Assembly: GCA_930367205.1 (NCBI GenBank)
Contig: OV884009.1
Location: 93,951,189 to 94,015,188 of the forward strand
Source of the DNA: Acanthosoma haemorrhoidale
Lineage: Eukaryota; Arthropoda; Insecta; Hemiptera; Acanthosomatidae
DNA length: 64,000 bases
Direction of reading: 5' to 3'
The notes under the pieces are model-generated. The model searched no databases. It worked only from the letters and a program-made list of their open reading frames with translations, and was not told where the DNA came from. The position numbers and the translations under genes were made by a program. Shown here piece after piece: positions 28,101 through 40,100 of the stretch (position 1 is its first letter; each line of letters begins with the position of its first letter).

Positions 28101-31100
28101 GTCTACTTTCTTGGAAAAGACCATATTGTTTCTATTCTATAGCTCTGTTGTAGACAATGATCTAGCATACAGGCTACAGTTTAACTTTGATTATATAAGA
28201 ATTTCATATATCTTCAAAATGGTGTTAAATCCAAACCATTTCAGATGTGATAGATAGATGTAGTGGAGGAGAGACCCATTAGAATCATTGGTCTGACAAC
28301 TAGGCCAATGGCCTTTTTCAACAGCCCTGTATTATACCCATCTCATCCTCTTCCTGGAATCTATGTGTCCTCCTAACAAAGTCAAGAATTTACCTCCATC
28401 TAATGGAGTTAAGTTCTTCTAGTGGGATTTTATCACATCCTAAGGTGTAAAACCATAGTTTACTGAATCCCTCGCATTCTCCCAAAATGTGGTAGCAGAT
28501 TTTCTCCTCCGATTTTCATTTGGGGCAAATGAAGTTCTAAGATACTCCTATCAGGGATAGGTGTCGGCTTGATCTGCAGTGTCAGGTCAAAATGACTGTT
28601 ATGTGGTTAATATTTTGCCAACTGCAGTTTAATAACCATGAGTTATTTACTTTTGAGGCTCTGTTGAAGAACAGCCTGACCTGTTTGCAGCACGCGTTTT
28701 GGGACCATTGTTCATCCTCATTATTCCACATCCATCGTTCCAGTATGGAGTCGGATATGGCTTTTGATAGACCAATGACAGTCAGATATAACCATTTTAT
28801 TAAATCTTGAAGATTCCTAGATCTCTGATACCTGGTATCGGGTCGTCACGAGGAAGTGCCCATTACCCTAGCCCTAGTGACGAAGTGAGGGTTGATTAGG
28901 CTATGACCTGGACAATTGCTTCATGACGGGTCTTGCTACTGTACTATCTGACTCCATATTTGGTAGGTATGTGCCCCGACAGTGCACTATGTTCAGGAGA
29001 AGAGGTATAGGGTAGGTATTATAGGTATTATGTGGTCTTGGAATGACCACAAATTCACACTTGGTATCTAAGGGTAGGCGAAAACCGTCCGGATCCCAAA
29101 GGCGAGTGTGAACCGGAGACTGGATTGCCGTGGGAGACACTACTAGGTAAAGTTTGTAGGGCCACGGCAACCATCGTCCGCAAGGGAGAGGTCTCTCCCA
29201 AGGAGGTGCTAGTTTTAGCGAGACGAAGGCAGATAATCCCACTAGGAAAGTGTGGGGTCTGACGAGGCCGGACTAAAACATAGCAAGGTTAGGAAGAGAG
29301 ATGCAGTGGTTTTCATAAATGAGAAGGCCAAATCTTAAAACACCAGTGCTGCTGCAAGTGCCAGTCCAGAGAGCCGTAGTTAGAACGATTTATCGGCTAA
29401 AACTAGGGGGTATATATAGCCCCTAGTAACCAATGATCTGGGGTTTTATTCTGACCAACCAAACCGCAGGGTTGCGGTGATGCTTGCCTGTTCTAGACCG
29501 GGACCCCTCTAGCCGCTACCTGACTCCCTGGGTTTCTGACTAGTTTTTTGCAGCTGCGTCTTTTATTGTTTACAATATTTACACTGGTATGACTTATGGT
29601 TTGGTAACGTTATTTACATTTGTTTAAATTAATTTACAACATATTCTAACTAATTTACAATATATATACAATGGAGTACAAGGAGATTTATCTTATGTAG
29701 TTAGCGATCGCTACACCTGGGTTTTCCAAAACATGTTATACATGTTCTCAATAGGCATCTATTAATCGCTCCTTCTCTATAAATATCTAATGGATGTCAT
29801 TAATTATCATTATCAAAGGCTTGATTGTGGGTAAATAATGCCTCAAATTGAACTGAAAATCGCCATTATCTTGTCTCCACTCCAATAGGCTCATAAGTCT
29901 AATTTCCACTATTTTCTCATACGGTGAACATGCCAAAAATTTTATGAATATATTTTTTTGTACTTTCTGGGAATCAGAATCACTTACCTCTACTCCCAAC
30001 TAGTTGGAAACTGACCTAAAGCCCAATTGCCATTGCACATTGTGAGGATGTAGTCTTAAGTTTCCCTTTAAAAATGCTTGTGAATGGTAAAACATATAAA
30101 TGTTACAATTTTTAATTAATATTGAAAATTATTATAAAACTTGACAAAGTTTATAATAAAACTATTACTTTTTCAGTATAACAGGTCTGGAAAAGGGTGC
30201 CAATGTAATCAAGCACTGATGTTCATAACAACAGGTCATAAAGGAGATTTCAAACAAATATTTAAAGAATATAACTGGCCTCACATGCCTGTGAGGGTGT
30301 TCACCTATCTTGTGGGCAAGGATACTTCTAATGCACAGGAGTTGTTTGATATGGCCTGTGATAATAAGGGTAAATTTTAAATAATATTATAAAGTTATTA
30401 AACTTGTTAGTTTTAAAAGTTACATACCTTTTGTATTTATGAATGTTGTTCCATTCATGTACCAAAACGCTTTAATGAGGATTGTTCTAAAGAGATTGTC
30501 CCTGATCTAAAAGTTAGTTTGAGATTTCGTGCCTACACCAACATTGCATGAATCTTTGATGTAGAATGTTGGCTAAGGACAAAGGTTGAATCAACTGTGG
30601 AGATAGACAGCCTGGCCTGCTGGTTTGACCGCTGAAAGAAAGCGACTCTCTGGCTCAGTCGCCAGAGACTGCAAGAACTAGAGGAAGACTCCTATTTCGA
30701 CACCTCTGTCCACTTTCATATTTGTTATTTCTAGGTGGTCTTTGTTGTTTGCCGGTGTATGCCATTTGGTTTTACAAGTCTTGTCGGCTCCGAGTGGGAA
30801 ACTTTTATTGGGCTCTTCCCTAATTGTTGAACCTGGGTATCCTTTTTCACAAGGTGCAGATATTGGTGGCAGTGGTTCTTAGGCCATAAAAAAAAAAGAT
30901 CATCTTTGTCTATCCAAAGGTTCGCCTTCCTCTATGTATAGGTTTTATTCCTACTGATTAAGATTTTAGTTAATGTAATATCCCGATATGAAGGGTTGAA
31001 CACCTCAATATATGAATGCTTACTTATTAGTTTTGGCTTCATATAATTGTGAAATTATTATATATGTACTTGCAAATATTGAAATTATTTCTAGAAAATT

Positions 31101-34100
31101 CGATGCAATTTCAACGATTTTGTTTCTTTTGGAATGTAGGAAGAGCCTCGAACCATGTCAATAGTAATATTAATATTTTCAATTGCAGGATATTATGAAC
31201 ACATTGACAAGTCTGACAATATAAGAGAGAAAGTACTGAATTATTTAAGGGTTATGGCTCGACCCATGGTTATGTACCAAAATGATCATCCTATTCACTG
31301 GACTCCAGTATATGCAGGAGGTCAGGTATGTAACCATTAGAAGATTGATACTGATCTTAACCAAAAGCAAACTTAACGCTACTTACTTAATCTAAAAATT
31401 GAAAAAAAAAAAAAAGGTAAAATTGATAATTTTATTTCAGAGCAATACTCTTGTCTTTGACGGCAGTCATGATTCTCAACTAATGACTACAGTTTCGACT
31501 CCTATTTTCGATAGAAGAAACTTGACAGTAAGATCTAATTATTCATTAAGTATAGTCTTATCATAAACAATTAACAATAAACTGAACCATTTTCATATTT
31601 TCAGGTAAGAACAGCAAACCTCTTGGGTGTCGTTGGGAACGATATCCCAATTCAGCAGATTAAAAAACTAGTACCTCCGTATAAGGTAATATAATCTATC
31701 TTGATCCTTTAATAATAAAATACTATGGATAATTATTATAAATTAACAGCCAAAGAAAAAATAAACTGGGAGGATCAGGACTTGAAGTAGGGACCTCCCC
31801 AATATCTACTTCAAAGCTCTATCAACCAAACTAGAATAGAAAAAAAAAAAAAATTTACTCTGGGACAATGTTTTATATGTATAACAATAGTGCTCATATA
31901 ACAGGTTTATGTCTGTCAAATAAAAATAAATATTCATTATAAAAATAAAAATAAAGTGTGAGGCTCTGAAAGAAAAAAAAAATAGTAATAACATAAGATT
32001 ATTTAACAAATTTAGCAAATAAATGCCTATATGAATCCACATAACAACTAAAAAAAAAAAAACACAATATATGCAAAAACAATCTATGAAAACCATTAGG
32101 TTGATATAAAAGAGAAAAAAAAGTGCCCAGCAGCTAAATTCACAATAGTAAAAAAAAATACAAGCATGAAAATATAATACAATAACTAAATCATCCCCAT
32201 ATAGCAAGTGTCTGTCTGTTTGGATGATGATGAGGTGTTGGAGTAGGAGGGTTTTAAAGGTTTGTCGGGATGAAGTATTGCGGATATTAGGAGTTGGAGA
32301 ATTCCAGAGGGTAATGAAGCGAGAGAGGAAGGAATGGTCATATGCTGCCATTTTATGGGAAGGAATATAAAGGCCAGAGAGACAGGATCTTGTTTTATGG
32401 GAGTAGACTGAGGATTTGATCTGTAAAATATTTTATATTTAAGAAGGATGATGAGAATCGGTCGTTTGGAAAAGAAATTAGCCTAATAAATATTGTGCAC
32501 ATAACTCAGAGTAGAGGTGGGAGACAATTTATAACCCGGAGTGCCGCTGAGACCCAAAGACAAAGCAATTTGTGGTTTGCTTCAATCTTTCCTCGAATCC
32601 ACACATAGACAAAGTGTGGAAGAATGAGGGAGGATACAAGGAGTTGATGTGTAGTAGGCTGGGGGAGCAAATGGTGAGAGTGTTGGAATAGTTTAAGGGT
32701 ACCTGTTAACTGATGGGAAATATGATGGTTCCAGGAGATGGTAGGGTCAAATGTTATTCCTTGAGCAAAAAGTGACAGGATGGCCATCACGATTTAAAAC
32801 AGGAAAATCAGTAAAGGATCTGAAGTTGAAACAGGAACCGATATCAATTAACCTTAGTTTATTCAGGTTAGCCTTGGTACCGATTTGATCTAGGTCTTCC
32901 TCAATCTTGGCAAAAGCAGCAAATAAATTTAAGGGGGGAAAGGATAGATAAATTTGGGAGCCGTCAGCTTAGAAGTGATGGGAACAATGATGAATAGATT
33001 TAAGGAGATTGTTTATTTTACAACTAAAAATAAGGGGGGGGGGAATTCTCAATCTATGGGCCATGCTCGAGGAAAGAGTGGGTTGATTAGGGATAGTAAC
33101 TGCTTGTGAATGGGTGGAGGGAAATTATTAAATTCAGCAGATAGCTATTGGAGAAGGTTAATGATTTTAACTCATAAAGAAGGGCTGAGTGATCTATGGT
33201 ATCGAACACTTTGGAGAATAAAGAGTGTCAGTTTTTGCTTTAAATGGGACAGAAACCAAATTAGTAATTGCTAAATTGGAAACTGCTATACCTGATTTTA
33301 TTGGCTTAATTTGAAAAGAATATTTAGCCAAAAATTTTTTATTTAATATTCCTTTTAAAAGTTGAGTATAATTTTAATATTTTAGGCCTTCTTTGCAATT
33401 TTGTTATTTAAAGCTTCTAATTATTAGGCAAAGTGGTTTAATAGTTGAATTTTCATCACTTATAAAGGCCTGTTAACTAAATTTGACGAAACCTTGACCA
33501 AATAAATTTACATACAGAAAATAATCAGTAAAATTTGAATATTTTTTTTCAAAAATTCTATAACTTGGTTGTTGCACAAGTTTTTATGCATGAAAACATT
33601 GATGGCTTTGAGATAACATATTAAATCCTTATTTGACTATGTAATTTATAACATTATTTACTGTTAGGTTAACAAATAACTATACACAGTGTGGTAAATC
33701 GTTTACTAAGTGAATCACAGTACATAGCTAACTTAGTGTTTACACATGACCAAGAGAAACTGTAATAACAGTAAGCCTGCACACAACAACAATAATGCTA
33801 ACTATATCTATAACAGTATACGAGGCACTGGATTAATATTCCTTAACATTCCCCCTTAATCCAGTGACTTTTTATGTATGCAAGGTAAACAATTATTGAC
33901 AATTCAGGTTCATATCATTAGCACAATATTTACGCTTAACAGGAGGTAGAGCTTTAATAAAAATGTCATGAAGTATTGGTTGGCTTATCAACTAGACACA
34001 ATGTGTTATTTTTAAGCAATCCACTTTAACAACTTTTCATGGTCGATTGCCACTGAGTACTATCACTGCACTTTACTGTCTAACTATAACACAAATAGGT

Positions 34101-37100
34101 ATATGGATGATAAAGATATACCTTGGCTTTCCAGAGATGTGAGAGATACTTGCGCTGATTGTCATCACCATTCTAGTTGACATATCCACTGTCAACGCCA
34201 ACAGATTCTACTCTCTCGATGCTGCCTCCCCTTCTCCATTTATGTTTCCGGAATATGTTCGGGGTCTTCAATTCAGTTGACTGACAGGATCTTAGGTCCT
34301 CATTGTTGACGGTAATGTGTTGCGGTCCTCTAATAGTCTTTATCTTGGTAATAATAAGTCTTTTAAATATTTTTTTTGCCTGTGGATTTTCAAATTTCCT
34401 CGCTGTTTTCTGAAGAATTTGATTCTATGAAGTGCACATCAGTCACAATCACCATCTTGCCAGGAGGAGTTATTATGTCTTAGAGCCTTTAGTACCTTCT
34501 GAGTACCCTACCATTATAAATTCCTGAGCTTTTGGATCTGACTTAATCCTTCTACTAGAGAATGGCTCTAGATGGCTGAAATCAGTCTTCCTACCAGTCC
34601 AGGCTTCTTCAGGGTTTGACCATTGACCATTGCAGTTGAGCTTTGATTCTTTAAATAAATTGCTGTTATAACAGCTTCACCCAAACATTTCCTACGTAGT
34701 TTGGATTCAAGCAGCATACACATGCTCTTTACAATGATATATCAATTAGTGCACTGTGAAACACCTCACGGGTATATGGGATTGCCCGTTCATGTTTGAT
34801 TCCACTTCTTTCATAATCCTTGAAACTGAGAATCTGTATATTCTTTCCCATTATCTATTCTGAACTGTTTAAAGTCTCATCCTTTGTCTTCAAAAAGTAA
34901 CCAAATGCTTAAATGCTTTTATGGTGTAGTCATCCATAAATATAAGTAGTATATTGGAGTAGTGGTCATAATATGCTTTCCTTAAATACATACAGTACAT
35001 TTTTCGGGGTAGTTCATACATGTAGAAAGCTATTTCAATATCTCCACGCTATTGTAATTCAGGTGCCTCAAACGTCTGTGCCATGTGATTTCGATAGTTA
35101 CAGGACTTAAGGTAGCTGAAAGACAGTCATCTGTCTTCAATTACCCAAGTTTTTGACAATATCTGGCTTCCCACTGACCAAAAACTTTGATGTTACCTCG
35201 ACCATCACATTTTCGTTGGCAACACTAACTACACTTCTAAGTCAGGTTCAATATTGAAAAACTCGGTTAAATCGTGACTAGGCTTAATGGCTGTTGCTCC
35301 CGAATCAATAACCCATTTGTAAACACTGTTATCAGCTGCTGTTAGAGCAACATCGATTCAGTCACCTCGATCACTGAGGTACACAAAGGTGGGGGTTTTT
35401 TCCAACTAGTCTTGGCGCCTAATTTCATATTTGAACAATTTACTTTAAAATAACCTTCAGTGAAAACATATTACCTGTTTCTTCCCTCTGTCAAAGGTTT
35501 TCTTGGAGCCACTATGTTTATCACTTTTTTTTCACAAATAAGGCCATAATGTCTGTTGATTCCCGTTCTTGAAGCATTAATTCCACACTATGTAACCTTT
35601 CAGTCAGTTTCAAATGCCTTATATTCCTTGTGCATGGATCCCAGACGTTCACAAACTTAAAAGTATGCCGAAGGGAACCTGTTCAAAGTTAGGAGACAGA
35701 TGGGGGAATCAGCAATCTACCTCAAAAAATAAATGAAATAGTGCTTCTAATAATTTTAAATATAAGCCTAATATTATCTTAAAAGAGAACAACTTTGTAT
35801 ACAAAGATTTCATTTCTCATTTTGTTTCTTTATTACAACTATTCCTTCAGCTAAAAAATAGGAGAGGTGGTATGAACATCCTACTGATATTCTGCCGGGG
35901 ACCTTGTACAATCTAAGATTTAAATAAGCTTGTTGGATCAGAAGGAAGTGTGTCATGTAGGATTTTAGAGAGACGTAATGTATTAGGGGGTCATTTTGAT
36001 CATGCTCATTAACTACTTTTTAATTAATGAACAATAACATCAGTTATCTCAATACCATCAGGATCTGTCATACTTATTGCATACATACAGGGTTTGTTAT
36101 AATTCTGATTAATATTAACTAAGATAGTCACTTAAACATTAACAACCAATTTATGATTATTAATATGTGACAGAAGCTCCCTCCTATTTTAAGCACGAGG
36201 GAAGTCTGAAAATTCTTGAGCATCTTCTCAAATTGTCTTGACCTTCCTGAGACACAATAACAGGAGTACTGTCTGAGGGAGGAATGTCATTTCCAATGTC
36301 AGTGTGAACAGGTACTATTTCCGGAGTTGACACTGGAAGTGTCTGTTTTTCTAAAGTTGATCCTAGAGGAGCAAGAAGTCTTGTCAATACCAGGTGCTCT
36401 CTTATGTCAGGTAGTCTCACATCAGACTGTTCTGGAATCCCTTCTTGAAGAACTAGTTCCGTGACCAGTGGTCTGTGTTTCAAATACCTACTTGTCCTAA
36501 TTGAGTGACTAAGAAGAAGTAACAGTATCACTTCTTGACTTCCATGCAAAGTTGAACATATTTTTGTGCGCAATTGTATTAGTTGCTGTGAACAACAGGG
36601 ATTTGATTCCAATCAAAGCCTCATCTGAAATGACTCCCAAGCAATTCCTAGATTTTAGATACACGTCAATGGTCTTCCAAACAATGCTAACATAGTGTTT
36701 CCCTACCCTGTTTCTCTGAGGATTGAATGGAATACTGGCAATTATTGACTTCCGGAGAAAAAATTTCAGCTCCTGTAATATGAAGTTTGTCCCTCGATCA
36801 GATTGTTCGAAGGGTAACCAAAGACTGAAGAAAAACAACTATTATTTTGAAATATCAATGTCTGAGTCTGTATCTGGTCAAGGAAATGAAAAATGAAAAC
36901 TTATTGACGATAACCAAAAAGCAGAGGGTCCTTATAGAAAAAGGTAGGAGCTTTTTCAATCTATACTAAGTCTTTCAAATAGCTGAGAGCCTTAATCAGA
37001 CAGCCCCATGCTGGTGAGACCTATGCTTAATCTCCAACAAACCTTAAAATAATTGAGAAATTGTAATTTTCCTGTATTGAAATTTTTAATTAGGAAAAAG

Positions 37101-40100
37101 AGGAGATTCTTGCTTTGAATCCATTGACTGATTCATTCTGTTCTCTTTAGAATGACACAGTGCCTCATAAAGAGATGACATCTTTAAGAAATTTCCTTCC
37201 ATGGAACACAAATATGGGAACATTCATCCTCACTTTCATTTTGCACACCAAGGCGATATATAATTTTATAATTGAATGATGATACTCAGTTAAGATATTT
37301 CCAGTTTTCTTTTTTGTTCCCTGTATTTTTGTAGTGGAATGTAAAAGAGACAGACTTCTGGTCAGTGGTCTACAGAATTGCTTACCTATGAGGCTGGGAT
37401 CAATTTCACACCATCCTTTAATAGTAGAACTGAGCATGAGATACCTTTTCACCTCTACCGGAAATAACCGGATTATTTTAATTTATGAACTGCACGATCA
37501 TTTATGAAATTTGATGAACTACCAGTGTCGTTAAGAGGGTTGATATGAGTACTGTCAATAGTGATTGGGACTATCATGTTAGCAATGTAGGAAAGTCATA
37601 TATGTTATATAGTCAGTAAAATGACAAAAGCTGATTTTTATATAACCTTTTTATACCTGGATACACTTTTGTAGTGTCCTTCCTTATCTTGCAATAAACA
37701 TCTCTAGTAGGACATACTAGTGGATTGTGCATCTTCTGACCACAAACTTAACTTCTCGGAGAACCCGCAACAATGGCAGCCTCAAGTTCAAAAGACTGTC
37801 TTCCTTCTTCATCACTATCCATGAGATTCCCATGTGACAATTTATATTTCTCATTACCTACAGTTACATTTACTTATTTACCCATAGACTGGGACTGTCT
37901 GTGGGCTAGTTCAAGGAACCTTGCTTGATCGATGGCCAAGTTTAAATTTTAATGTGTGGTAATTATTTATTAAGTGGATCACAGTACATAGCTAACACAG
38001 GGTGTTTACACATGAGCAAGAGAAACTGTAATGGTAGGCTATATATATAACTGCACTATAACTATAACTGCTATATAACTAACAGTATGTTAGGCATTGG
38101 ATTAATATTCCTTAACATTTACATTGACCATTCCTTTATTCCATTCTGTACCCTAACCATCTTTGTGTTTCATTTATTATTACTTTGTATTGGGAATGAT
38201 CAAAAAAGAAACTGTGATTTGCGAACTTTAAAGATTGGAAAAAGAATTGAATGCCAAAGTGACAGCCAAAGAAATTTTTTACATGGAAGATCAAAATACA
38301 GCACCAATTAAGTTCACACGGTCCAATGCTGGGAATGCCAGTCTTCAAGACATGGTTTGTTCATGTCACCCTGAACCCCTTCAGTTGTCAATAATGATAA
38401 ATTATTGAATCTACGATTCATATGTGATGAGTAAAAGTTGTGGAAAATAATGGGATATGTTTTAAGGAGTAATATTAAAGTTGGTATTTTATTTCGGTTG
38501 TTGAAATAAACCTGTTCATGCTCAGAAAAAAAATTTTTGTTATTTTAAATGTAATATTTATTTCAGGAAAGTTATTGACTTAATTTTAAATTGAGAGATG
38601 AAAAATGAAAAGAAATAATAAACATAATCACAGAAAATTAGTCTGAATAATTCGGCTATTAAAGGAATCAGTTTCTTCCATGGCTTTGCACCATAAATGC
38701 AAACATAGTGATAGTTCTCAAATGTTTACTTGGAACTCTTATTTATTTATTTTTTGTTTCTTCTTGCCATAATAAATCACTTTGGCATGAAAGAAGAAAT
38801 AATTTACTTCTTCACATCTTTGGAGCTTTCATATTTGATGCTTCAACTCTCCTGATGAACTTAAAGTTATAGAAACGATGTTATTAACAATATTAGAAAC
38901 AACGCGTTGTGATTTGGGCTTAGCTGGACTCACTAACATCAAAGAATGATCTTCAATTCTCGGGTGTGGCAAGATATTATACCAACTTATTAGCTAAATT
39001 TTATTTGAAAAAAATATTGCATTGAACATTTTTAATTGTTTTGTTCTTGAAAATTTCTAATTAAAAGAAAACTTGTTATGTCATTGATGTCTCAATTTGC
39101 CAATTTATTTCAATCAAAACTAATTGAGTCAAATTTAAATTTGATTCAAGATCTTTGTTTTAATCGTGTCTTTTATGATAGATAGATATTTAAATATACT
39201 TATTTTACTTTTATTACGAATATCTCTGAATTTTATTTGTTTAAATAAAAAAGATTTTATTTTTATGTTTAATAAAACTGAGAAAACTGTGTATTTGATT
39301 GATCCATTGATTTCACCGTATTAATAACTTATTGTGTTCATTCTAGTTCAGGTAAAGATATTTTTAGGAAAAATATTAACCAGTTGTTATTATCCAATTT
39401 GTGATTACATTGGTTTGTTAAACAAAACTAGTTTTGTACACAAGAACTATTATACCAATTTAGTATTTTTTTTATCGCTATTTGGAGTTAATGCCCACTA
39501 AAACAAGAGTGAATTTATTTTAATGTTTTAAAAATTAGTAATTATGCTCATTCCAGAAATAATTATTTTAAAAATTCATTTGTATAACATGTTTAAACTA
39601 AAAAAGTAGCTTCATATTCATGGATTAAAATATTATTTGTTAATAATATCTACAATTATTTACTACAGATTGGTGTCAATGGATATTCATTCATTGTGAA
39701 CAACAATGGACACATATTGTATCATCCAGATCTAAGGCCTCTTGTGAGTATAAGAATTTTTCTCAAATTATTTTGTTCAAGTTATTTGTATAGTGAAATT
39801 TTATCATCATTCAGGGAAATCATGACATCAAAAATAAGAATAAGAACTGTTATCCTATGAAGTGAATGTAAATAAATTTAAATAAAAAGTTATTATAGTT
39901 AACCATAAAAAAATGAATTTTATTGAAAGTAAGCCCACATCTTATTAACATAATCTAAATGCTTAATACTTGTTATTTACTGATTCCAATTTAGCTTATT
40001 TAGTCATGTGATTTCCTGATACAAACATACATATGTAATTATCCTCTTCTACCATACTTCCAGTTCAGAGACCTTATAGAGCTTTTAACATATTTTTCTG

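Noticed and set aside
28901..29242. 113-codon minus-strand frame in the LTR
   Set aside because: Shadow frame in a solo LTR; the equivalent frame in the 23210 copy differs.
31806..32351. 181-codon minus-strand frame as a membrane protein
   Set aside because: Only the first 40 residues are LINE tail; the hydrophobic rest comes from the AT-rich LINE 3' region.
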